Assembly (NCBI RefSeq): GCF_000149955.1
Contig: NC_030999.1
Location: 715,136 to 779,135 of the forward strand
Length of the DNA: 64,000 nucleotides
Reading direction: 5' to 3'
Origin: Fusarium oxysporum f. sp. lycopersici 4287
Taxonomy: Eukaryota > Ascomycota > Sordariomycetes > Hypocreales > Nectriaceae
The first letter of the stretch is position 1. Each line of letters opens with the position of its first letter. The notes under the pieces were generated by a model. That model did no database searches, was not told the origin of the DNA, and saw only the letters and a program-made list of their open reading frames with translations. The position numbers and the translations under genes were made by a program. Shown here in pieces: positions 10,413-20,700 of this stretch.

Positions 10413-10889
10413 TCATGTCCATCGGTCAGCATTCCACTCTGAGAACACCGTCTTTGCCAACCAAATATCCTCTGAAAAGCTTTGACTTGGCCGATTCCGC
10501 TTGCTTGAATCGCCAGTCACCTTCTTGGCATCCATCATCGTCTCCGACTTCCACGCTCGCTTGTTCGGCACCAGCTGCGCCAACGGACGCCGAGGCGGCT
10601 TGAGGAGCAAAGCCCGTTCAAAGTCGATCACCATAACCCTGTTGGTCTCAGGATTGAATAACATGTTTGCAAGTCGCACATCTTTGTGGACCACGCCCTC
10701 TCGATGCATGGCTCTCAACGACCGAATGGCCTCGTCTTCGAGCGGCCTGTCCGTGTCGCCAATTCTCTGTGCTCTGTCGATGCTGCAGCCTCCCCCAGGA
10801 CAGAAATGTCATGTGCACCACGTAGACCCGGTGGTCATAGTAGTACGTCTTGTTCATCGATCCAAGGTCAATGGCACCCAGGAGAACAG
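10413..10889 (-). pseudogene. protein-kinase-like C-terminal fragment
   Basis: The minus strand encodes a kinase-like catalytic loop, VVHKDVRLANMLF, and a DFE variant of the DFG motif (MVIDFERALLLK). This is a pattern I associate with fungal orphan kinase-like proteins. Upstream residues (LLGAIDLGSMNKTYYYDHRV) fit the lobe before the catalytic loop but lie in another frame; the shift falls near 10790 in a run of Gs. The N-terminal lobe should lie in the assembly gap that begins at 10890. It could be a real gene with a sequencing error or a frameshifted relic. Confidence 0.6.
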
Positions 10890-10989
10890 NNNNNNNNNNN
10901 NNNNNNNNNNNNNNNNNNNNNNNNNNNNNNNNNNNNNNNNNNNNNNNNNNNNNNNNNNNNNNNNNNNNNNNNNNNNNNNNNNNNNNNNN
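10890..10989. other. assembly gap (100 N)
   Basis: Exactly 100 Ns, the usual placeholder for a gap of unknown size. It joins a kinase-like gene to the middle of a Copia-1 copy, so adjacency across it is not established. Any open frame running through it is artificial. Confidence 0.98.
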
Positions 10990-10990
10990 A

Positions 10991-12046
10991 TTCCTCCAAG
11001 AGCAGGGATTCCAGCCTCTCGTTTCCGACATGGGTGTCTTCGTCAATGGCCAAACCTACATTGCCGTTTACGTGGACGACTTGCTCATCGCAGGACCATC
11101 AAAAAGGGACATCAAGATGATCAAACAAAGCCTCAACCAGCGGTTCAGCATGACAGACCTGGGGCCTTGTCACTTCTACCTAGGGATGTCCATTACTCGG
11201 AACCGCAGACAGCGGAGACTGAGCCTCTCGCAAAAGGGGTACATTGAGAAAGTCCTGAAGGAATTCGGACTATGGGACTCCAAACCGACTGCGACCCCAG
11301 TGGCAACAGCGAAGCTAGAACCCGCCCTTGACGATGAAGACACTCACTCAGATCGCAAGCACTGGTACGCTAAAGCAATCGGATGTCTGATGTACGCAAT
11401 GCTAGGGACCAGACCAGACATTGCATTCGGCGTCTCCCTATGCAGCCGCTATCTCGCAAATCCAACTAAGGCCCAGGAAGCCGCAGTGAAGCGCATAATG
11501 AGGTACCTACGAGGAACCTTCGACTTCAAGCTCGAGTTCCGAGGGGATATTCGCCCGTTGACGGGCTACACGGACTCGGACTGGGCCGGAGACACTGAGA
11601 CTAGAAGGTCCACTGCGGGATACATCTTCAACGTTGGCAGCGGTGCGATAAGCTGGGCCGCAAAGCGACAGCAATCAGTGGCGCTGTCTACCTGTGAAGC
11701 TGAATACATGGGGCAGACACAAGCAACCAAGGAAGCCATCTGGTTGCGAACCTTGCTAAAAGAACTACTGGGAGGTCTAAACGCCACAGACCAAATCGCT
11801 GCCACAATTATCTACGGAGACAACCAAGGGGCAATTGCAATGACTAAGAACCCCCAATACCACTCCCGCACAAAGCACATTGCGATTCAGGAGCACTTTG
11901 TGCGAGAAAAGACGGCCAGCGGAGAAGTTGAGATGAACTATATCCCGACCGACAAACAAGTGGCAGATGGACTCACAAAAGCACTTCCCAAGGATCGTTT
12001 TCAGTTGTTCCGGAAGGCTCTGGGAGTTGTCGGACCGGACGAGTAA
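10991..12046 (+). CDS. Copia-1 second copy: partial pol (RT end and RNase H)
   Basis: The 3' part of the polyprotein, from the RT palm segment (YVDDLLIAG present) through RNase H (GYTDSDWAGD, STCEAEYMGQ, GDNQGAIAM) to the normal stop. It is open throughout and starts at the gap edge. It matches the C-terminal third of the complete copy except for a few substitutions, one of which changes S to P near the end (VVGPDE against VVGSDE). Confidence 0.92.
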   Translation, partial: FLQEQGFQPLVSDMGVFVNGQTYIAVYVDDLLIAGPSKRDIKMIKQSLNQRFSMTDLGPCHFYLGMSITRNRRQRRLSLSQKGYIEKVLKEFGLWDSKPTATPVATAKLEPALDDEDTHSDRKHWYAKAIGCLMYAMLGTRPDIAFGVSLCSRYLANPTKAQEAAVKRIMRYLRGTFDFKLEFRGDIRPLTGYTDSDWAGDTETRRSTAGYIFNVGSGAISWAAKRQQSVALSTCEAEYMGQTQATKEAIWLRTLLKELLGGLNATDQIAATIIYGDNQGAIAMTKNPQYHSRTKHIAIQEHFVREKTASGEVEMNYIPTDKQVADGLTKALPKDRFQLFRKALGVVGPDE

Positions 12047-12756
12047 AACTATTCGGGCCCGAAAGGGGATCCACGCTACGAAGCTGTGCGATCTCTGGAA
12101 TACATTCAACAGATGTTACCCTTAGCCCACTGCGCGAGGATCCAGTGGGAGTCTACCGCCCGATTATCACAAACAATGGCAGCTCGTCCAACCCTCACTA
12201 CAACTACCGCTAGAAGGTCAACAGTGACCTGGCCGCATGGGTTGCAATTCCTGACCGGACCAAGACTCCTAAAGGTCTGGCAAAAGACGACTCGAAGGCT
12301 ATGGGGGCTGTATACAGCGGACCAAAGCCGGGAAGGAAAGCTGCATGGGTTGCAAGTCCCGAACTGGATCATGGACCTTGGTACTGCTAGCAGCCGCAGT
12401 ATTGCCAACGAGCACCAAGGACAGGAGGCTGCTAACACGGCCGAGAGCGCTGCTAACACGGCGTAATGGATCCGGCAAAAGATGAACTCAAAGGCCCGGG
12501 GGCTGTATTCAGTGGACTGAGGCCGGGAAGTATGAGAAGCGCATACAGCGCTCATCGAGGATGGCACAGATATGGGCTGCAGTGGGAGCCTTGTCATATC
12601 TAAGACAATATTCCCTACGCGCCCAGGACTGCGTCGAGCCTTGACGCGTTCAGCAACACTCTTTCCTCTTTCACCCACGAAGGTGTTTTAAGGTTTTAAT
12701 GAGGTTGCTGAGATCTTAGATAAGTCCAGGTACCCACAGTCTTGCTCGAGTGGGAG

Positions 12757-12908
12757 TGTTGGAGATCACAAATGTGAGACGACCAAGTCGGTGGCAAGGT
12801 GTGGAACAAGGTGGAACATTCCACGGAGGTGGTGCCTGTACATAAACAGTAGCTCTCCTACTGCATCTTTTGAATGAATTAAGAAACATGGATCTTCCCA
12901 TTTCAACA
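12757..12908 (+). repeat. Copia-1 second copy 3' LTR
   Basis: 152 bp, TGTTGGAG...TTTCAACA, matching both LTRs of the complete copy, followed by CTTTC and the duplicated flank. Confidence 0.95.
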
Positions 12909-12913
12909 CTTTC

Positions 12914-13801
12914 GTGCAGCAGCGCATGTGTGCGTCAGAAATCATAAACGTAGTGATGGCAGTGCATGACCAAGATCGTGCTCACAACGTGGAAAGGAGT
13001 GTAGCCAACGACAACCGGGGTTATGGGAGCGAAAGGCAAAAGCTGGGGGACACAAAAAATATATCGCTTCAAGACACAGCACGGAAGAACGTTCAGGATA
13101 CCCAACGGGGTCTTGAAGTCGTAAATGCAGACGAAAACCTCAGCCGCCCATCAAAGATTCAGCGGCTACAGCCCTTTGAGTTTATCTCCAGCCCAGACAT
13201 TAGGGTTGCATCGGTCAGGAAATGTGACCCCCCCACAAACTCTCCCTCGCCTCTACCTCATTTGTTGCCTGAAGCCATGTTCATTGCTCCATTTGCTTCT
13301 GGTGAAGCACATTGGCGTGACAACCTGGATGATGACTCCGATGCATCAGTGGATCTTGATGTTGAAAGCACAAGGAGAGCAAATGTGGAAGAGGGTGACG
13401 AAGGGAAGGAAGAGGCAATTCCAGCATCCTGTCATACAGAATTGCAATCCCCATCTCCTTCCGAACCCATTTTAACCTCCCGATACCGTTTACAAATGGC
13501 TCTAGCAAAGTTTTACAGCCTCCGTGACAAGCGACGCGAAGAGTTACGGAAAAAATTTGCTCCAGCATATCAACCAGACAATCATGACACTTCGTCGAAT
13601 AACAGCAAACGGAAATTCATCACGCCGACTTCCACTGACGAGAATAAGGACATCCGTCATTCACCCCACTATATTGGGAAGCCCAATAGTCCCAGTGATT
13701 CCCAAGAGTCGCTTGGGGGCGAGTGGTTAAATGGCATCCATCTCGAACTTTTGCCAGATGGCAAAATAACGGTTGATGATACAGGAAACCGCTCTTCATG
13801 A
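12914..13801 (+). CDS. hypothetical acidic/basic protein, 5' end uncertain
   Basis: An open frame ending in TGA, up to 295 codons. The first in-frame ATG is four codons in, directly after the Copia-1 target duplication. The protein is hydrophilic, with an acidic stretch (DNLDDDSDASVDLDVE), a helical charged segment (YSLRDKRREELRKKF) and a basic NSKRKF that could serve nuclear import. I do not recognise a family. Because the LTR lies directly upstream, the ancestral 5' end was probably separated by the insertion; joining the left flank of Copia-1 through one CTTTC keeps the frame open for about 27 more codons. It could be a 3' gene fragment. Confidence 0.4.
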   Translation: MQQRMCASEIINVVMAVHDQDRAHNVERSVANDNRGYGSERQKLGDTKNISLQDTARKNVQDTQRGLEVVNADENLSRPSKIQRLQPFEFISSPDIRVASVRKCDPPTNSPSPLPHLLPEAMFIAPFASGEAHWRDNLDDDSDASVDLDVESTRRANVEEGDEGKEEAIPASCHTELQSPSPSEPILTSRYRLQMALAKFYSLRDKRREELRKKFAPAYQPDNHDTSSNNSKRKFITPTSTDENKDIRHSPHYIGKPNSPSDSQESLGGEWLNGIHLELLPDGKITVDDTGNRSS

Positions 13802-14163
13802 AGCAACCGGCATCTCTGGGAAGAGCCTATCTCAGCCGTAGAACAATACAGGGACACTATGAATGATATGTTGCGATTTGGGGACCGTTAGGAGATATAT
13901 GCCCCCAAGTGCGGGGAGGGCTGGAGGTTGGGTTAGACTTATGTTATGTATACTTACATCGCAACCGTATCTCTCTAAATTTGTCCTCGCATACACTTCT
14001 GAGAAGGCGTAATGGGACTTGGTTATTGCAGCGCAAATTATATACGAGAGAAAGTTCAAATGAGACTCCACTAGTCATATAGGTCTTTTAGAAAGGACGA
14101 CCATGCTCTAGTATACGGTGTATTAATGCTATAACATAGCCTTAGCTTCAATATTCCAAGCGA
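13802..14163. other. intergenic, nothing recognised
   Basis: Between convergent genes. No repeat, RNA gene or convincing reading frame was seen. Confidence 0.5.
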
Positions 14164-16001
14164 TTAAGCTCTTGTAGGTAGACTTCGACGCCCATCTTGC
14201 CAAATTTGGCACTGTCGGTATGAAAACCACCATTCAATTATTCCATTCCAGGACACTTCGAACCACAGGGCCACTGACTTATCCTCGTGTGTAGCAGACA
14301 TCTCCATCCTGGCTATGTAAGGGCGATTTTCATCACTCATTTTAAACCCAAGGCAGAGGCTTGAGGATGATTCAATAGTGAGAGGGGGGTCAAGACAGTC
14401 TAAGCGGACCTGTCCTACACATGCTGTTCTTCTATCCGAGTAATGCAGTAAAAGACCAATATATTTTGGCGATCCGTTTGTCACTTGACGACAGGGACTC
14501 ACTGCAACGACATTCTCAACAGAGGCTTGGGACCAGTGAAAGTCTTCACAGGAATGCAGATCCGGATGTGGAGATAAGGGTTTGGGGACATTCAAGACTC
14601 TGGGTTGTCTCGGCGCTTTGGAGTCGAACATTAGGCTGTTCATAGCAGAGGGATATGAGTCGAAAAAGAAGTGAGCGGGTTCTCCATTCGAAACATCAAC
14701 AAGCTCCCATGGGCAGTTTGATAGAGCCGGTGTTGTCTGGATACCCAGTAAGTGCAAATGACCCTTGTCTGTCCCAAAAGCCAGAGCCAGTGCCTTCCAT
14801 AGGGGATAGGGATGACGTATCCAAATGCTTGTAATATGCTCATCCTTCTCAAGGGGCACATAAATCCAAGACGAATCGCTGGGAGTTGATTGGTAGAAGG
14901 ATAGATCATCTCCTGGCACATGAGCAGAGAGGGCGATGGGAGCTGGGTTACAACAGACTGAGAAGCCGGTTATTTCGGCACGATTATATTGGAATATAGA
15001 CATGCGCCGGTGTGCTTTGTCGTTGGGCTCGGTAAGGTTCACACTCCGCGATTGCTCTAGAGGATGACGCGGAATTGCAAATGAATCTAAGTTGTGGGTG
15101 CTCCACTCCCGAGAACTATCGCGACATGATAAAGAATACAACATGGGTCCCTTTTTTTGTGTTATTTAGCTACTCTCCTCTACTCATGTATTACTGGAGA
15201 GGGGAAAGTGACTTCTTACATTGCTAGAGAACTCCATGAGCCCCTTCGAGTTTTGAATCGGTAATGCTTTCCAGAACACACCAGGTATACAGCGAATACT
15301 TGGAGGGTCTCCAGGGCCAGTCCATATCAGGTTTCTTACCCCACGGTGATCTTCGGCCATATATACGGTTGTAGGTACTGGCCATCTTTCCTTCCTTTCT
15401 GGCTCGTTGATCAGAGAGCTGACGTATTTTTCACCTTCGTAGCTAACATACTTCGGAACGACAGGATTGAGGATGGTGAGAGAAGATTGGAAAGCTTTGT
15501 GGTCCCTCAACAACAATATATTTGTCCTCACGGCGTACTCCTGAAGAAGATATTGAGCGATCTCTTGTCTTAACTCGCGTGACAGTGTTCCTGGTAGTTT
15601 GAGAGTCGTTGCCATGGTTTGTAGAAGCCAGATGCGTCTTTTTCGTTCTTGATTCAAAGTAGGCTCGAAAGAATAGGCAGTGATCTCAAGAAATCTAGCA
15701 AGAGGTACGGGAGCCGGGATTTTCCGGCAAACAAGATGGCACCCGACGGCTTGGTCGCGTTTATGAACGCAGGGATTAGCACACGCATTGCACCAAATGC
15801 GCCCAATTGAATCGCTGATTTTAGCACCAGAGCGATATTCGAATGGCTTAGACTCTTTGCCATCAGGTCTTACTGCTCCAGGTTAATAAGCTTGTTGCAA
15901 TAATTATGAAATTGAGGAAACTTGCCAGCGATAACTTCATCCTTTTCACGGAAGTCGAAATGACAAAGGCCGCATCTACGTGTTAAGCAAAGCCTGTCCA
16001 T
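14164..16001 (-). CDS. orphan fungal protein with N-terminal Cys motifs, one intron, possible frameshift
   Basis: Two frames join through a 69-nt intron (15151-15219, donor GTAAGA, acceptor AAAAAAAG), turning ...MEFSSN into GPMLYSLSC... in phase. The upstream exon has Cys pairs (IWCNACANPC, GCHLVC) and a helical F-box-like segment (LPGTLSRELRQEIAQYLL). The downstream part has the globular pattern of a large fungal family of unknown function. An ATG at 16001 opens MDRLCLTRRCGLCHFDF, but that frame ends in TAA near 15889 while the main frame opens a few bases away. A 1-base indel or an unrecognised junction is therefore likely. The gene may be intact with an error, or a young pseudogene. Confidence 0.55.
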
Positions 16002-16222
16002 ATTCTAGAGTGAGAAATTGGGATCGTGTTGGGCACGTCAAGGAGCGCGAATACAGAACACGGTTGTTGGTTCGAAAAACAAGTTGAGAGCTGTGCGTGC
16101 TTGATTTAAAGCAGTATTTAATCGTATGACGGAACATTGTTAGTCCAGTTCGGAAAGTCCGAGCGCTGGAAGTGGGTCACCCCATTTGCCGCTAAACCTT
16201 TTCTCAACCGGGGGTCTGCACT

Positions 16223-16320
16223 GGGCGTCAATAGGTGCGCACCTGGATGCGCACGTAAGTGTCACGTGTTGCGCACCCGGTGCGTCTGTAAGGGAGTTAT
16301 GTAAGCCCAACACCCTTGTA
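16223..16320 (+). repeat. MULE left terminal inverted repeat
   Basis: 98 bp beginning GGGCGTCAATAGGTGCGCAC and ending CAACACCCTTGTA. Matches the right TIR except T/C at position 6. Contains nested short palindromes (GGTGCGCACC), possible transposase-binding sites. Confidence 0.95.
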
Positions 16321-16391
16321 GCTACCCCTTTCCCGTTGATAAAGAGCCTCACTTCGCCGCGCAACGATCTACTCAAATCATCTCTCCTAGA

Positions 16392-16725
16392 ATGAATCCA
16401 GTTACAGCTACTCGTCAATTTTCTGATGACTGCCTGCCTCCTGAACGCGAGTATGGCTCTCGGGAAGCCCTACACGCCGCGATCAATGCATGGGCAGCTC
16501 CCAGGGGCTATGCGTTTGTCACTGGGAAGTCGAAGAAAACAGAGAGCGGCAGACGAATTGTTTTCTTCAGCTGTGACCGTGGAGGAGCACCTCCAAAGGC
16601 CTCGGGCGTACGGCAACGGTCAACTACAACACGGCGTACAGGGTGTCAATTCTCAGTCCTTGCGAAGGAGGCCTTGGATAAGACAACGTGGCGCCTTACA
16701 CACCGTCCTGGCAGCGAGTTTGCCC
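16392..16725 (+). pseudogene. MULE transposase, 5' part (split by Copia-2)
   Basis: The first 111 codons from ATG (MNPVTATRQ). They encode a FAR1/WRKY-GCM1-type zinc DNA-binding domain: YGSREALHAAINAWA, then FFSC, GCQFSV and WRLTHRPGSEFA. The frame breaks at 16725, where the Copia-2 LTR begins. The missing zinc ligands, HHNHEPS, resume at 22749. Removing Copia-2 and one copy of TGCCC restores the frame exactly (gag-ttt-gcc-cat-cac). Confidence 0.9.
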
Positions 16726-16860
16726 TGTTAAAGCAAAAACGGGTTGATTGTATTGTTGTTAGTTCTAAGTTACATCTGTCTGAGAGGAGCACAGCTCCTT
16801 ACATATATCCACATCCCAGCCACCAGCAGATCGGACCACCTTAGTCACACTGTCTCAACA
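16726..16860 (-). repeat. Copia-2 3' LTR
   Basis: 135 bp; reads TGTTAAAGC...TCTCAACA on the plus strand, so it is the 3' LTR of the minus-strand element. The left target duplication TGCCC precedes it. Confidence 0.95.
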
Positions 16861-17027
16861 CTCCCACTTGAGCTGCTGTTGCGCTTGATGTGCACGCCTG
16901 TCGAGCCTCGTTAAAACCCCAAAACACACCTTCGTGGGTGAAAACTGCAGGGAAAGAGCTATCTCGACATGAGCGCTTAGGATCTCTTAATGGTCTCGTG
17001 CAATCTTAGGGCAGTTGGTCTTCTTCT

Positions 17028-17700
17028 GTCCGCAGAAGATCTCCCTCCAAGTTCATCTTTGCACCTTTCCTTTCAGTCCAGTGCGATCCTGAACTTGCGG
17101 GTCTTCTTCTTTTCCACAGAAGATCTCCTACTGACACCCATCTTTGCACGGTCTTGCAAGCTTTCTTGGGACCGCAGGTCTTCTTCTATGCACAGAAGAT
17201 CTCCTGCCTCTGCCCGTCTCTGCAGGTCTTGCAATCTTTCTTTGGCATCGTAGGTCTTCTTCTATGCACAGAAGATCTCCCACTGAAGCCCATCTCTGCA
17301 GGTTTCGCAAGCTTTCTTGGGACTGCAGGTCTTCTTCTGTCCACAGAAAATCTTCTGCCTATGCCCATCTCTGCAGGTCTTGCGATCTTGGGGTTGCAGG
17401 TCTTCTATCAGGTCTTCTATCCGCAGAAGATCTCCTGCCTACACCCGTCTCTGCAGGTCTTGAAGTCTTTCTTGAAATTGTAGGTCTCTTGTCCATGATG
17501 GGTCTCCCACTTCAGTCCATCTTTGCACGTTCCTCACGCTCGGCACAACCTCGAGACCATGGATTTCCTTCTACTTGTTTAGAAGCTCTCCCATTCTAAT
17601 TCATCTTTGCGCCTTCCTCACGTTTCCGTGCAATCTTAGATCCGTGGGTCTCCTGTATGTTCATGGCAGGTCTCCTGTTTTGGTTCATCTCTGCACCTTC
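17028..17700 (-). repeat. diverged minisatellite in the Copia-2 3' untranslated region
   Basis: Eight to nine imperfect copies of a unit of about 75 bp. Each holds a GTCTTCTTCTNTCCACAGAAGATCT-like core followed by CCCATCTCTGCAGGTCTTG-like sequence. Central units (17100-17480) are most alike and the outer ones decay. They lie between the pol stop and the 3' LTR, as do the repeats in Copia-1. AGAAGATCTNC recurs and forms a partial palindrome around AGATCT. Confidence 0.85.
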
Positions 17701-20700
17701 TCATGGTCGTCGTTCTTTGAGACCTAGTGCGTTTCTAAACAATAGGAAACGATCCTTTGGCAACGCCTTTGTTAGACCGTCGGCCACTTGTTTGCCTGTC
17801 GGAATGTACTGGAACTCAATGGTTCCATCATTGACTTTCTCTCTGCAGTAATGATGCTGAATATCAATGTGCTTGGTTCTTGTATGGAACTGCGGATTCT
17901 TCGACATTGCGATCGCTCCTTGGTTGTCCCCGAAAATTACAGTTGTCTTTAGTTCTGGAACCTCCTTGTATTCTTTCAACAGTTCTTGGAGCAGAGCTCG
18001 CAGCCAGACTGCTTCTTTTGCGGCTGCGGTTTGCCCCATGTATTCTGCTTCGCATGAAGACAGGGCCACTGTTCTTTGTCTCTTCGAGCTCCAGCTGATA
18101 GCGCCCGTACCAAGGTTGAACACATATCCAGACGTTGATCTTCGAGTTTCCAGGTCTCCCGCCCAATCCGAGTCGGTGTAGCCGAGGAGAGGTTGCAGTC
18201 CTCCTTGGTACACTAGTTCCAGATTTTGCGATCCCTTAAGGTATCGAAAGATACGCTTGACAGCTGTCTGATGCTCATTGGTTGGGTTCGCTAGGTGTCG
18301 ACTGCATAAGGAGACAGCAAAAGCAATTTCGGGTCTCGTCCCCAGCATGAGATACATCAGGGACCCGATCGCCTTGGCATACCACTCTTTTAGTTTGTCC
18401 GCTGCCTTGTAGTCAGGGCCTGGTTCTCCGAACTTGCTAGTCGAAACTGGTGTGGCATTGGGAGCACACTGGTCCATTCCAAAGTCTCTAAGTACTTTCT
18501 CGAGGTAGGTCGTCTGCGACAAGAAGATCGATCGGGTGGCTCTGTCTCTTCTTACGGACATGCCCAGGTAGTATTTGCATGGGCCCAGGTCCGTCATCTT
18601 GAACTTATTGCACAGATCTTGCTTGACCGCCACGATCTCGTCCTTGGAGGGCCCGGCAATAAGTAGATCGTCCACATAGACCGCAATGAACGTGTGACCT
18701 TTCACAAAGACTCCCATATCTGAAAGTAAAGGCTTGAACCCGAGGGTCGCGAGGAATGTCGAGAGAGTCTCATACCACACTCTTGGTGCTTGCTTCAGTC
18801 CATACAAGGCTCTCAAGAGCTTGCAGACTCTCCCACTTCCATCGTCGAATCCTTCGGGTTGCTGGACGTATATCTCCTCAGTCACGAGGCCATAGAGGAA
18901 TGCTGTCTTGACGTCCATTTGTTCCAGTTCCAAATCGAGTGCTGCCGCGATGGCAAATATCATCTTGTAGCTCATCGGCTTGACAACAGAGGCGAAGGTT
19001 TCGTTGAAGTCAATTCCTTCCCTTTGCTCGAATCCTCTCACGACAAATCGCGCTTTGTACCGTAGAACTTGCCCATTTTCTCCTCTTTTGAGCTTAAACA
19101 CCCATTTGCCTCGAAGAGCCTTTCGTCCTGGGGGAAGCGTGACTAAGGTCCAGACACCATTCTCGACCAGAGATCCGTGTTCATCCTTCAATCCTCCCCA
19201 CCAGAGTTTTCCATGTACACCCTGCGTGGCTTCCTTGAAGGTTCTTGGCTCGGACTGATCGATATCGCGAGCGACTAGATACAGTTGTTCTGCAACCGTT
19301 GCTAGGAAGGCGAAGTTTGTGCTGGCGAGTATGTATCTCGATGGCAGCTGTCCCCTGGTCGATCTTTCGGGCAGCCGAGACTCTGCATGCTTCTCTGTTT
19401 CTTCCGATGACACTTCGCGCTCGTCTGTGGCAACATGAATACTCGATCTGGTTGACTCTTGGTCTGGATCCCATCCTGTATCTCCCACTGGGGGCTCATC
19501 CGGCGTCGTCTCTCCACGGCCCGTTTCCCCGCTTCTGTTCGCCTCTCTCGACGCGATCGGAAGGGGCGACGGCTCTAGAACGATGGCATTTTCCACATCG
19601 CTATCCTCTTCTCCGACTACTCGTCGTCGTTGTGATGGTCTCTGGTCACTCATTTGATGCGTGAGATTGTCGAGTGTTGGTTCGACATTTTTGATGTTTT
19701 CAGAGAAGACAACATTGTTAGACACAAAGACTCGTCCCCGTTCGTCAAGGAGTATATAGTTTGTACTGCCCTGATAGCCGAGAAGCTGACAGGGAATACT
19801 CTTCGACTGCATCTTCTTTCGCTTAGAGGATGGAAGCAGAGCCCATCCTCGTGAGCCAAGAACTCGCAGATGGCTGAGGTCAGGAACATCTCCATACCAG
19901 GCTTGGTAAGGAGTAGTAGAAATGCTCGCCGTAGGACAGAGATTTCGGATGCGGTTCACTGCCTTGAGGAAGTACGGCCACCATTTCAAAGCGAGTCCGG
20001 ATTTGAGCAGTGTCGGTGTGAGTTTTTCCAGGATGATTCGATTGAGAACTTCAGCCAATCCATTTTGTTCGTGTTGCTCAGTTCCTGTGTAAGAGAGTTT
20101 GATTCCTCTGTCCCGGCATAGTCGGGTCAAACTGTGGCTTCGATTCTCTCCCCCTCGGTCGAGGTGCAGGAAGTGACATCGTCTTTCCGGTCTCTCGAAC
20201 TGTTGCAACAGATGATGGAAGCACTCTTCAAACTCTGACCGTTCTTTGACTGGGTACACCCAGGACATTTGAGTAAAGTCATCAATAAAGCAAACCCAGT
20301 ACCGGCTGCCGTCTACTCCCACTTCTGGGAATGGTCCGGCAATATCTGCATGAATACACTCCAGAGGGTAAATGCCTTTCTTGATCGGTCGGACATGGGG
20401 ACATTCCCTGAGTTTGCCCTGTACGCAGGCTCCACATGGGTTTGATGTAGAATCATCCGGTCGAATTCCAGTAGACATATTCATCAGTCTCTTGATATTC
20501 CTCTCTCCCAAATGTGCGAGTCGCTCGTGCCAAAGGTGCAGTCGAGGATCTCCCACCGAAAAAGATGCCAAAGCGGTTTGAAAGGGACGGTCCTCAACTT
20601 CATCGACTACATATACGCCTGATATTCTTGTCGCAGTGAGGACGACTTTTCCCTTGTTTGTAACCACTGCCTTCCCATTCCGAAAGACAACTTCTGCTCC

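Larger units (their letters stand above)
10990..12908 (+). mobile_element. Copia-1 second copy, 5'-truncated at the gap
   Basis: Corresponds to 8012-9930 of Copia-1 at a constant offset of 2978 bp and is almost identical. The few differences include GTGGCAGATGG against GTGGCTGATGG and GGACCGG against GGATCGG. It keeps the 3' LTR at 12757-12908 and the flanking CTTTC at 12909-12913. The 5' part is lost in the gap. Confidence 0.95.

Noticed and set aside
10501..12046. Long plus-strand frames crossing the N gap at 10890-10989, appearing to fuse kinase-antisense sequence to Copia pol
   Set aside because: The N run is a placeholder; a frame through it is meaningless, and the left part is antisense to a kinase-like fragment.
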